A DNA stretch of 64,000 nucleotides from Numida meleagris (Eukaryota > Chordata > Aves > Galliformes > Numididae). Position numbers and translations under genes: made by a program. The DNA lies in NCBI RefSeq assembly GCF_002078875.1, contig NC_034412.1, forward strand, positions 15,664,238 to 15,728,237, written 5' to 3'. A model generated the notes under the pieces. The model was given only the letters and a program-made list of their open reading frames with translations, made no database searches and had not been told where the DNA came from. This document shows, in pieces, positions 1 through 23,490 of the stretch. How positions within the stretch are numbered: the stretch's first letter is position 1; the number at the start of each line of letters is the position of its first letter.

Positions 1-3000
1 TACATGTTTATCACAGAAAAAATCAGTCTATTAAAAAAATAATAAAGTAGCAGCAAATCCCTTCATTGAATCCTTACTCTTAAGGCTTTCTGCATCCAAA
101 CACAGTATGTGAGTGGTGGTGTTGCAGTCAGAACATCATTCAGAGACAAGGCTTTATCTTTCTAGATTCCAGCAGCCAGGTCTCAGCTACTTCTCTTATG
201 GCAGCATGCCATTTTGTCTATCCATCAGCTACATACTGGAGGTAACAGCAGATCTCTGGGTCCCAAAAGAAAGAAGCAGCAACCATCAGGAAGTCCCTCC
301 TGAGCACGTGTGGTCTAGGAGAGCTTTCCAGAGCAGCAAGCAGGTGCTGTTTTTAATAGGCCAACTGGGACTTAATCCTTTGGTTTATTGAACAATAGCT
401 TCCACTGCTGGATTGCCACCAGAGGAAGTTAAAAAGATGACTGTAAGTGAAACAGGCCAATGTGCCTGCAGCTTTGTTGTTTCTGACACAGCCTTTGAAA
501 GATGAGCTTAGTCAAAACTTATTCAAGACTCCTTTGGCAGCCACAAGGATGAAAGAATGAGCAAGAGGGATGCTGATGGTTTTCATTCTCTCTCTCTAAA
601 ACTTTGGTATGCTTCCCTGAAAAGGTAGCTACAATTCAAGAGGTTACCTGCATCTACTAAAAAAGTTGTTTGGGGACTGTTTTTCTGGTGAAGTGACCTT
701 TATTTTGGCCATGCTAGAGCTCGGTGAAAAGACGTTCTTTCTTCTATTCTGATGAACTTCAGTGAATGGATGGATTCAGAGCCTCTATTAGGCCAGATGC
801 ACAGGACCAAAGATAATGAAACTCCTGAACAAGGCTCTCTCCCCAGCTTCCCAGAACAACGCCCACAACACCGTAATGTGCGTGAAAAGACATGTTTTTA
901 GCACTACAACATCACAGCTACTGACTGAATACAAATTTAGGTTTCAGAATACTGTTAGGCTGGTCAGAAGTGCTTTAGTATCATAGTGAGTCCTCCAGTT
1001 TTACAGCCAGTGTTTCACATTAGCTAAAAATGATTTTTTTTTTATTTTCAGTGAAGAAAAAACAATGGCGGATATTACAATTCTGAAAACAGAGGGAGAA
1101 ACCTCTGCTTCTCTTTTTACTGTCAGTGCCTCATTTACCAGTTGCATGCCCTTTAAACCAAGTAAATGCATAGCTTAGGATGGCATAAATCTTGTACTGT
1201 CTACATAACAGCCACAGTGACACAGAGAAATGTAAACGTCCTTGCAGAACAAACTTACGTTGCATGCAAAATAAATAGCAACACTTTGCACGTGCAACAC
1301 AATGTTTTAGAAAAAAGCAAAATGAGTCAATGACTCATGCCGGTCAACCTTAACATCAGAATCCATCAATAATGTTATCACAACACAGGAACACTGAACT
1401 GCCATTAAAGTCAGACTATCATTTTCAAGAAAGTGTAGCTGAAAGTCTTTTACTAGAAAAATTGTGCAGTTCTATACATTTCATATGTTCATATTTTCTG
1501 TATCATCAGTAAAAATACATGCAATGAGAATATGTAGATTTGGGGAACGAGAGGGAAATGAAAATAACTGATATGCATTTAGAAAAAGAATCACAGGTCA
1601 CAGTTAAAGCTCGTGTCATTTTAAAATGCTCTTTAAAAAAAGCTGCACTTGGTAAGAAAATGCATTTCAGATTATTTCACAATTAGCTTAGTATTTGGGC
1701 AGTCTGTAGCTCTCACTCTTCTAAGTGTTTGGGAATGGTAAACATGTTGGCAGATAATTACATGCTGTCTCTTAGCAACCAGAACTGTCTTGCAATGAAG
1801 TTATCGGGCTTTTTTTCCTGATATATCCTGGTAATGGCACAATTTCCACAAATTTTACACCCAGCCTGCCAAAGCCCTTGGTAAAGGATCTCACGGATGA
1901 GCCCATCATTACACGACAGGAAAGACCTGCTAGTGAAAGCTGCTACTTTCTTCAAAATCCCTTGGGAAGACAATTTACAATGAGCATATACTGAGCACAA
2001 ACAAATGAGTAACTAGGAAGAGGCTAGTCAAAACATGTTGTCACAAGCCTAAATAGCCTTTTCCACTGCCCTAACTGCAAGCAAACACAATATAGAAACC
2101 TATGGTGGTTTAAATAATCCTTTAGATAGCAAAACCTCCCAGTTGTTTAGCTTTAACAAAAGAGCATTGAAATTCTGATATAGAATAGGCCAGTTTTTCA
2201 TAAAAGATCCAATTTTGGCAACCTCTTCTGAAAGTGCAGCCCCATTTGTAGGCACAAAGCAATTTTGGAACTCCTGTTCTTTGACTGCATACAAAGGGGA
2301 AATATTACTGTCACTGCTTCATTCTGCAGACCTAGGACATTTCAGCGGAGCAGACAGAGCTTTTGTTTAGTGCCTTCCTGCAAAATCCATGATCTTTAAG
2401 TTCTTTCCCTCTTAATAATATTAGAGTAGCTATTAATAACAAAGTAGTTCTTGCACATCTTGAAAAAGATCAATACTATCATAAATCGCAATTCAAACTA
2501 TAACCTAAAATACCTTATCCTGCCAAAAGACGTTAAAATGTGGTGTCATAAAGTAGTATCTCCTTACTCAAAGGTGGATTTCGCACTGGAAACCGTCTAC
2601 GCTCACTGGCAGAGATGCACACACGATTCAGAAGACAGCACCTGCCTCATCTGTACTCCTTAACACACATAACACTGCTTCTCTGCTTAATGGTCAATTT
2701 GTGTACAAGTACCTCCAAATTAATTCTCAGACTACATTACTGTTCCCCTGTTGTGGGTCATCTCCAAAGCGGTAACCAAACAATAGACTCATGAAACAGA
2801 AAGCAAGAAGACAATAGTCACTCGAGTAGCATTATATGCACTTGCACCTTGACTGACTACTTGGAAAATGAAGATGAAACTTCAACTGACTGGAACTGGA
2901 AATTGAAAATAGATTTTCCTTAAGTCCCAAAGCAACACCATGAATCACTAAAATTATTAATTTCAGCACACAAACCTGAGAGGTTGTCTCACTAACTCTT

Positions 3001-6000
3001 GTGACATTGCAGCTGCAAACAGACGTGGCCAGTAATCTTTGCACAACACTGTGTTGCTGTGCAGAGTGGTTCTCCATTTTAGTCAGGTGCCTGGAGAAGC
3101 ACCTGGGTTCAAACAAGTTTTTGCTACAAAAGCTCAGGTTCCAACTAAACAAGAAAGAGAAACCGTGCCATTTCAGTCAGAGATCTAACAGAGAAAAGGA
3201 AAACAGAATGAGAAAGGAATTCCCTTCCTCAGTACACCGTTTCAGTAAATCATTACTTTTCCAGCAGCAGCTCTGCTCATGAAACCGGCCAATGGGCGGC
3301 AGAGAAGTCAATGACACCAGCTCAGTGTGCACAGCACCTGTCCTGCAGCAGCAGAACTGGGGAAAGTTTGCATTTCCGCCACTCTCCTTTCCTTCAAGGG
3401 CATTTAGGTGCCGACAGAGAGCCCACCTCTAGGTTCTCCTCACCCACAACAAATGCTGTTCCCTCTGATTTGCTCAAGCACCCTGTGCTATTTAAACCAG
3501 CCAAGTTCTATCTGGCTGCATTTTGCTGGAGAGGAGTTAGAGCTCATTGCCCTCACATCACTGAGAGAAGGTGGGAAGGTGCAAGGAGGAAAGGTTTTCT
3601 GATAAACATTTTGGTTACAAAGGCTGCATAGTCAGCACTAAGATTTGTTATTTTTATTCTGTCCTCCTCACTCTTTAAATACAGTAAAAGTCCATAGGAA
3701 ATGACAGCAGATGTTTCCAGAAAAGCAGTATATTTTCCCAACTTGTAAGAGACCCTTGATTTCTGAATAACATAACTAAATCAAAATCCACTGTTTTATT
3801 TTCTTACACAAAATTTTCCAAATGAAAAAAATAGTCTTAGTGAGTTTTTTTTTTTTTTTAACTCAACAGAATCCAAGAGGATAGGAAGGAACTCTGGCAA
3901 AGCAATGCTGATGAAGTCACTACAATGTTCTAATACAGTTTCCTTTTAGAAAGCTGCCAGGGCTAGAGCAGTCACATGGCAGAATGGTGCATGCATGGGT
4001 CTGTGCATGCCTGTTTAATAAGCCATGAAGCTCTTTGGCTGATCTAGCATGTATGTCATGTGATGCAGGGGTTGCCATGGCAAGTACACATGCAGTTTTT
4101 TAACTTCTTCATCACAGACTTAGCAGAATTTAGATTAACAATGCAGGAGTATGATTTCCCAGAAGCCATTTTTTAACTTAGCCTAACAGTTTAGATGTGA
4201 AGCTGAAGCAATCTAAAATACCTGCTAAATGGTATTTGTGATATATGCTGATCAAAACTTTTTACCACAATAGTCATTCAGCATGAATGCTCTTAGTTCT
4301 GTCTTTAAAAGCAGCTGTATACTTGTCACATGTAGGGCATGAGTTTCTATATGCTTCTCCGTTTAAATAGACAGATGGCTTCAGCCATCAAAACACAGGC
4401 ATTAACTGGTAGAGAGAGAAAGTGGGGATAACTATTCCAGCAAAAAAAAGTCCATCCAGCTCTAAAATTCAGTCCTTGATTTTCTACTGGGGTAAACCAC
4501 AGCCTGGTAGACAAAGAGAAAGATGTTCCCGAGACTGAGATAAAAACTGTCTCTAAGTTTTAATATCTGGTACCAAGATTAAGAAGTTTGCTAATACAAC
4601 AGGCTGATGAAAACTCGCATCATACAGGCTTCCGTTCCTAATTCAGTGAGGGAATACAGTTGAAGCTACTAGCAGCTCAAAGCCAGATTTTGGGAAGGCA
4701 ACTGTTTCTGTAGGAGCAGTCAGGGAGCAGTTCTGAGGTTGGTTCCAGCCAGGCACGCCATTCCTGTACTTCTGGGAACCTCACCATGGTGCCAGAAGAC
4801 CTTTGGCACACCGAAACCTGAAGATGCTAGTGTTTAATACATGTTCAACTGATTTTCACATGTGCTACTGCTCTAGAACAAAAGATCGCCAGATTCTGAA
4901 ATAATTTTGGATAGTACTCAACAAGCTTTCAGGAAAAACCACTTCAAGGAGTCTAAGCATACCGATGAAGCACTTCAGCCTCGAAGCCATCAATCAAGTA
5001 AAGGCAGACAGACCTCAATACAACCGAATTTTTAAATAAAAGTTAGCCCTTTGTTTCCTTGAATTTCAGAGAAGTCCTTGAAAAGGGCTAACCTATATTG
5101 AAAATTGCCCTGAGTTTTTCCTGCCAGCAGGAAAAACAAAATCTAAATCTGAGGTAAAGCCAAAAGGATCCCTCCTCTCCTCCCACACTGACTTCCAAAC
5201 TCTTCAGGCACTTAACTAACAGAGGGCTGCTCACAATACTGACAGCACCATTCGTGCCTTTACCTCCTGGCACCGGAAAGCACAGAATCTTCCCACCATG
5301 CAGAACACAAGATATTGTTTTGTTCTTTCCCTTTCTTAGGAGATACGCTGTTTGGGCTTCACAGGTTAATTTCAGATCCTTCTTTAACCTCATGCTACTC
5401 ACTCCTTCCATTCTTCACATCCCCACACGCAGTGGAAATGAGAAGTGTATCATATCCTTCTCTCCAACAGCAATAAAAGGGAAAATCTCCATTGCAAATC
5501 ACTCACTGATTTAAAGGAATCTGAACACTAGACCACAAAGTGATGCTCCAGGATTACATGCAACCCACTGTAATGGAGAGGAAATGTTGATTGTTAATCC
5601 GAAATCCATGAAATTGGACACCTGCATCACTACTGTTACAATCAAGACATTTCCCTCATATCAAAACTGCATAACATAGTACATAGGTTTTTAGTGAAGC
5701 TATTTTGAATCTCTTTTTATGGAAGACAAATATCAAAATATAGTCACTGAAGTACTGGATGCAGATTCAAGATGCAAATAACCAATTTTGTCATGCAACT
5801 GTTTTTCGTTTATTACAAAATTGCTGACATATCTCTCAAGTTCATCTCATTACCAGAAATTAGAGAAATGAGATCACTAGGCAGAGCTCCTACTAATGTG
5901 ATTTTGGTGTTAGCAGTCTAATTTTTTTAATTAGCCTCTCTTTGTTTCCTGATTCAGACTTGCACATTGTGGAAGGCTACAGGATTTTCTGTCAGATTTA

Positions 6001-8877
6001 CAAGGCTGGGGCATTAAAAAAAACAACTATGTAACTTCTCATGCTCCCCAATACAGACAGCAGAAATTTGCTTCTCCATAGCTGCATGCAGAGAAGCAAA
6101 ACAAACTTTACATTTAATTATAGAAGATTATTCTCTAGATGAGCTACATTTTTAAACAATCCTTTTTTTTTTTTGCAGTACTAAAGGACTCAGCAGTTTC
6201 CTTTTGTCTTTAAAGATTCAATTAAAAGTATGTTTCAGAAATTAAATTACAGCATGAAATTAGCTAAGGGTATGAAATACTGCATTTGCCCTAGCATTCA
6301 GGGAAAGGCTGTACAAAGCAATTCACTTAATGGCTCCTAACATGTGATCTCGACTTAATAACTAAAGTGCCCTCAGCTAGCAGAGGATCTACTGGTGAGA
6401 TATGCCCTATATAACCCACTGAAAGGAGGAATGGATTAAATGCAGGTAAATTTTGTTAATTTATGGTAAACCCTGCAGTTACTCTCATTTTTGATCTTTT
6501 AAAACATTACAATTTTGTCATATAACACGCTTCTTGGCAGGATTATCTCTGTGTCAGTTCTGGCTGGCTGAGGCCCTTCAATCTTGACATGTTCCAGAAG
6601 CATCTGCTCATGTCTGTTGGAAGCATTTCTCTCTCTCCAGCTTTCAGAGTGTACTGCTGGATGTAATTCATCACAACCACCACAGATACACTTCAGTATA
6701 ATCTGTGCTGTACTAATATAGGGAAAGAAGTGAGCCTAACTCTTAGGCTGCCCCCTTAGTCACTGGTTGGGTTCCATTTTGACTCATGCCCTGGTGCACA
6801 CAGCGTTAGTTACAGAGGTATCTAATTTCCATTTGGGATCCTTGGGTGCTATGCAACAACAACAAAGGAATCAGTTCCACTTGAACTGCTCTCTGTGGGA
6901 CCAGAACAGCTCACCTGGCTCACCTGCAGACTCCCAGCAGTGCCCCAGCCCAGTGGGCCTGTCCCTAGGGCTGAGCAGGTCCTGCCCCATGTCACTCACA
7001 CTAGTGGGTGTTGCTGAGTACCACGTGCTGTGGACACTTAGCACACTTTAAAATTTTTTTAATTATATTTTTTAATTGATTTCACTTAGGATTACAGGAG
7101 ACATTAGAATGGAAATCCAGAAGTAAATAGAGTATCAAATTAACTATAAAACCTAAAGCTAGTAATGTCTCTGCAATCTATTTCTTCTCTAAATCTTACC
7201 TTCTCCCATTTAAATCCAAACACATAGAAGTCTAACCAGTGCACATGCACATTCCTATTTTCATATGAATTTTAGCCATAGATCTAGCGCAGCTCAGCAA
7301 CAAGATGTTCATCAGCCAATGCTTCAGTTGCAGAGGCAATCTGTACTGAAATCCTGGGCCTTACCCCAGAGAGGAGTCTCTTCTTCAGGCTAAAAAAAAT
7401 AATAAATATTTGGATTAAATTGTCAAGCACCATAGCATGTTTGTGTTTTCATATGGAGGAGAATGAATAAATAAGAAGCATGTGTAGCCTGTCAGAAGGG
7501 TGCTGAGAAGAACAGGCAATGGCAAAAAATGCCTGCCAGGTGGGTGGGGTATGAAGTAATCTGTGTTACCATTAACAACAGCAAAATGCAGCTGTGATTT
7601 ATGGCACTGTAAGAGCAGAGGACTGAGCTGTTTTGTTCAAAGCACATATTTTTCTTCAACTTCATGAACAACTATTGTTAAACAATAGGTTTTCCAAAAG
7701 GTACTGAAAGATTCAGTCATGTTACTCTAGCGCTAGCACAGATATTCAGTTCTTCTGTGTCGACTGACAGGTGTTCATTAGAGACAGTTTTGGCATAACA
7801 TCCAACATGCATGTGGGTGAACATGCACTTCTGTGCATACCTAGGAGTGTGGCTAGCTGCAAAGTTGCTGCTTATGGGTCATGGGTACTTTCTGCATATC
7901 TTCTGTACAAGAATCAGTTCAAGAATCAGTGAATTCTTCATTCAGGTCACAGCTAACAATAACATACGTCAGGTATCACTGAACTTCAGCTTGGAGTACA
8001 TTGTGGTTACTGGAAGCCTTGCAGGAACTAGAACAGATCAATGCTTCAATTTTGCCAACAGTCCTGTGCTCGGCTTTGCTGATGTTACATGACATCAGTT
8101 GTGCTGTTGTGCTAAATGCGTTTCTTCATTAATGAAGTCCAACCTAGATTAATTATAAAGTCTACCTGGGAATGCTTCAAAATGGTCTTCTTTTAAAATC
8201 CAGTCTTCACAACAGCAGGTGTGTTTTTTTTTCCTGCTCTTACTTACTCTATGCAATTTCATATTGTATTTGAAGGCACTTTCTGAGCAAGTGCTTAACC
8301 CTGATGAGACACAGCTGCACCATCAGAACAGCAAAAACTTGCACAAAACATCTACTGAACAGCTCTACGCGCATTTCTGTCTTGCTAAGGAGGGCTTAGT
8401 ATGAGGCAATGCTGGACAATTTTAACTTCCAAGTTAAAATTACAATCATATTGTATCACTGAAGTGTAATAAATAAGGAGATAGCGAGGAAACTAAAAAC
8501 AGGTTAGGAACAACAGCCTAAACTGGTCATTATGATCCACACACCCCACAGCATCTTCCAGAAATAGCACCTAAAGAGCCATCTCCCAGGGGTACACCAG
8601 ATCTTCTCCCTAGTGACTCAGGCTGCTGAGAGCACGCAGGCTGCATCTGAACACCCACCCCAATGGAACTCAACCGCAACCAGCTCGCTCCTGTACACCA
8701 GAGGCCAGTTAGCCTGTGAACAGCAATAGCATGCAGCCACTAACACCGGATTCTAACAAGAAAAGGGCTCTATAACCTATTTCTAAATCCTCTGGTCCCC
8801 CTGCAACCCCATGCTTCCAATTATTCTTTTAAAAACTGCAAATGAATCAGGAGCCACAACACACCCACTTACACAAT
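1..8877. other. Intron-like or intergenic sequence, no gene seen
   Basis: This AT-rich stretch has few CpG dinucleotides and open frames only up to about 107 codons on either strand. None of them is bounded by a convincing acceptor and donor or resembles a protein I know. A T-rich tract lies near 3846-3859 and another near 6162-6175. Some sections, such as 6900-7030, are locally richer in G and C but show no repeat or coding structure. If the minus-strand gene with an exon at 15346-15588 continues, this would be its downstream intron or 3' flank. I see no polyadenylated terminal exon that I can defend. Confidence 0.5.
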
Positions 8878-8929
8878 AAACCAGTATATGCTTCCACAAT
8901 TTATAAAGTGTGGAAGCATATACGGGTTT
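8878..8929. repeat. Near-perfect hairpin (21-nt arms, first of a pair)
   Basis: The arms at 8878-8898 and 8909-8929 are inverted copies of 21 nt with a single mismatch, at 8883 against 8924. The core arm is GTATATGCTTCCACA and its complement. The 10-nt spacer is itself nearly self-complementary (TTTATAAA), so almost the whole segment can fold back. The second arm overlaps by 3 nt the palindrome that starts at 8927. It belongs to no repeat family that I recognise. Confidence 0.9.
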
Positions 8930-8960
8930 TAGGGTGTCTATATATATAGACACCCTAAAA
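8927..8960. repeat. Perfect 34-bp palindrome (second hairpin)
   Basis: All 17 positions of the left half pair with the right half without a spacer. The half-arm starts TTTTAGGGTGTC and the centre is an alternating TA run. Complementarity stops at 8926 and 8961. A perfect palindrome this long is not expected by chance in 64 kb and is normally unstable in cloning and replication. It could be a back-to-back pair of terminal inverted repeats from a small DNA transposon, or the product of a template-switch mutation. No target-site duplication is obvious. Confidence 0.92.
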
Positions 8961-11029
8961 TCATGATTCATTGAAAATAATACCAAGATTTAGATTCAAA
9001 ACTGATTTTATATATTTTTTTTTGCATTTGGGAATGCCAAGCAGGCTATCAGCTGCTAAGTTAAATTTTAAATGACATTTGTTGCATGACTGTCCTAAAA
9101 TCAAACTACCCAGAACAACAGCAACAGTAATAAAACGTAGTTTGCATTGCTGTTGTTTATTTTCTGTGGCAATAATACAGGCAGCCATATGGATACGAGC
9201 ATTTGGAAGGGAGGATTTGTTGGCTAGAACTTCACATCTGTTTACTTATAGATGCAACAAAAATACATTTGGAGGTCACTGACTGCACAACCGTTTTACT
9301 GACTCTTGATGAAAAAACCGTCAATGCTACTCCTTCTACATCAACTCAACTTCAAAAGAGACTACATTTAGAAAGGAAAAAGGTTTTGAAAACATACTAA
9401 AATTAGCCTCTATCACACCTCACCAGCCACTTCAGCCATAAAGGTGGTATCACAGCAAACCTTAATCCAGGATGAAATCAGCATACAACATGTCAAGGAG
9501 GAAAAAGAAGACAGAAGCACTGCTACATACGTAAACCCATATCCTTTGATTAAGAAAGCACACACACTACTGACCTCGTATCCAAAAGCTACATTCACTG
9601 AGGGAATTTGAATTAAAAACAAAGCAAACAAAATTTACCACACCCTCCCCCCAAAAACTCCACACCAACACATCAAACCAACAACAACAGGTTCATAAGC
9701 TAGTAACTTGTAACATCTCAGTGATGTGCTTGGAGGTATTTTAATCAAATCCCTCACCTCAATCAGAAAATACTTACTGACTACATACATATCTTTCTTG
9801 GGGTCTGACTGGAAACATAAATTCCCAACTTAGAAATGTCTAGTTCATTAAGCAAAATTTCAACTACAGGCAAACATTCAGAGAAAAAAAAAATCAGTAC
9901 TTTAACCATCGCTTGCCTAAAGTATTTTTCTGATTTCAATACATTTTTTAAATTAACTTCATTGTAAACAGTAACTTCATAATGACATTATTTTCCTTAT
10001 TTTTTATTCTGATAGTAACCCTTAGGTAGAAACACTTAGACATGACCACATACCCTAAGACTACATACTTTCTCAGTTGAACAGAGCTTTCGGCAGTGAA
10101 TAATCCCATACGCAGAAATATATTTATTCTTGCTTGCTGTCAGCTACACTTAAAACTTAACTTTTAGCCAAAGGACACATATCCTATGTCTTGTTTATGA
10201 AGGAACCTAAGGACAGAAATTACTGAAAGCTACAGATGGAGAATACCTGAACTTAATTGCCTCCACAATCCTAAAAAGGAAAACAATAACAAACAAGAAA
10301 ACAAGAAGAAAACAGCAAAAGAAAAATATTATCTTACTTTTGTTAATGGGTCAGTCTTCATTATTCAGTTTATCATAGGAAGGAGAGGTTAGGATGACAG
10401 CTGTTCATTACAATCCCATCTTCATTACAAGAGCTTAACTCTGCTACTGGCTGGCTGGCCCATTTCTGCAAGCTTTAGCACAAAATAGTGCTCCTAAAAG
10501 CTCCTCCTCTTGACAGCATCTGTCTGGATAGTTCCCACAACAAGCAGAAACAAGGCTTTCTGCAGAGCCATTTTAGTGCTAGGAATGAGCTAGAATAGGA
10601 GAAACTATTAGAAGCAGAAATAAATATTTTTGTGGCAAAGTCCAGGATTTGGCAGTTAGAAGTGTATGCCTACTGACACCATCAGCTTTACACTAGAGCA
10701 GTCACATCTTTATACTATTACAAATCAAAATGACAACATTCCTGACAAAAACAGTAGCTTAAAAGATGACTAAAAACTAGAAACCAAACTTTCGAAGCAT
10801 ATATCTCCTATGAAACTGTGCAGTCCCGGCCACTCCCTATAATTTATGCAATATGTCTCAGCAGTAAGAGAAAGAGGAGGAGGAAGAGGAGGAGCTAGGA
10901 TTCATTATTTCCAAGCACTATTTTAAAAGCCACCAATGAAGCATCCACGCTTCATCAAGACATCAATATAACAGACGTAATGTACCTAAATATATGCAAT
11001 TCCATTACGGATGAGCGTAGCAATCAGAA
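8961..11029. other. Unique AT-rich sequence, no gene seen
   Basis: The plus strand is A-rich here, for example around 10261-10330. A purine tract of AGG and GAG units lies at about 10869-10893. There are no splice-bounded open frames and no recognisable repeat until the LTR-like element that begins near 11030. Confidence 0.45.
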
Positions 11030-11356
11030 GGACCAACGTGATGGAAAAAGTATTACAAAAGAGGCGGAAGGACGAGCACGATAGCAAGGTGCTACAAGGG
11101 AAGGGAAATAGATCACTCACCCAGATCAGAAGATTCTGGGTTCACAGGGAAATGCTTCCACCAAGGATCTCTCCAGAAAGAAATCCATCCTCAGGGGCAG
11201 TCAGCCCTTAAATGAGGCCTAAGAGGGGTGGATCCTGGCTCCACCCCTTCTGGTCACACAGGTGAATTGCCTTCACCTGTGCTCCCAGGTCTGACTGGGT
11301 CTTTCCTCCAGGTGCTCAATCAGTGGTTCAGGCCATGACTCAGCAGTTCCCATACA
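11030..11356 (-). repeat. LTR-like interspersed repeat, copy A
   Basis: Read on the minus strand from 11356, this segment matches copies at 43390-43847 and 58120-58545. Shared blocks in order are a TGTA start, GTCATGGC, TGATTGAGCACCTGG, an inverted repeat, a GGGGTGGAGCCAGGATC block and CCTCATTTAAGG. The last could serve as a TATA-like promoter element. After that block copy A diverges and its far end is uncertain. The inverted repeat at 11257-11281 is perfect (10-nt arms, 5-nt loop). The layout resembles a solo endogenous-retrovirus LTR, but I could not define matching ends or target duplications. The family name is not known to me. Confidence 0.7.
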
Positions 11357-23187
<11,831 letters not shown>

Positions 23188-23219
<32 letters not shown>

Positions 23220-23220
23220 C
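23188..23220. repeat. TC/GA microsatellite next to the CpG island
   Basis: A run of about 16 TC units with one interruption (CTTTCT) is followed by a short C-run to about 23225. It lies about 100 bp inside the proposed first intron of the minus-strand gene, where it reads as a GA repeat in the sense strand. GA repeats near promoters can bind GAGA-type factors or form triplex DNA, but that role is inference here. Confidence 0.92.
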
Positions 23221-23318
23221 CCCCCGTGACTACAGGCAGGCTTGCTCGCTCCAGCTGCCTCAGTCTGTTGATGCTGCTGTTGATTAATCAGGGATTCTCA
23301 AACAAAGAGCAAGCCTAC

Positions 23319-23394
23319 CTTCGGGAGCGCGCAGGACCGCGGAGCTCCGCGGCGGCTGCAATCCGGCTGCCGAGCCGCCCCGCGCAGCCGACAT
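23319..23394 (-). CDS. Possible first coding exon in the CpG island
   Basis: From the ATG at 23394 the frame runs 25 codons plus one base to the donor at 23319. It starts MSAARGGSAAGLQPPRSS and ends RAPE. The Ala/Arg/Gly-rich composition is what any GC-rich frame would give, so it is weak evidence of coding. The exon ends in phase 1 while the exon at 15588 begins in phase 2, so the two cannot be joined directly in frame. Either an unseen exon lies between them, or this ATG is not used and the first exon is untranslated. The same frame stays open upstream to 23694, which may be chance. Confidence 0.3.
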
Positions 23395-23395
23395 G

Positions 23396-23431
23396 CTAGC
23401 ACCTCGGACAGCTCCGCCGCGCCGGGCCCAT
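23396..23431 (-). other. Short upstream ORF in the CpG-island exon
   Basis: An ATG at 23431 opens an 11-codon frame (MGPARRSCPRC) whose TAG stop at 23398-23396 lies one base before the ATG at 23394. If the exon is transcribed from above 23431, this upstream frame would reduce initiation at 23394. It may also be a hint that 23394 is not the real start. Confidence 0.4.
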
Positions 23432-23490
23432 CGCGGGGCCGGGGCCGGGCGCTCGGCGCTCCTCTGGGCAGCGGCCTTATCTCCGCCGCA

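Larger units (their letters stand above)
23319..23490 (-). promoter_or_regulatory. CpG island, probable promoter on the minus strand
   Basis: About 170 bp are very rich in G, C and CpG (many CGG, GCGC and CCGG steps), in sharp contrast with AT-rich flanks that have almost no CpG. Small, compact islands like this mark vertebrate transcription starts. Direction is suggested by the splice donor AAG followed by GTAGGC on the minus strand at its edge (exon end 23319), and by the coding exon on the same strand at 15.4 kb. No TATA box is visible. Transcription in the other direction cannot be excluded. Confidence 0.75.

Noticed and set aside
1758..2000. 80-codon minus-strand frame with a CxxC-like motif, possibly a terminal exon of the 15.4-kb gene
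   Set aside because: The acceptor is mediocre, no polyadenylation pattern is convincing, and frames of this length are frequent here.
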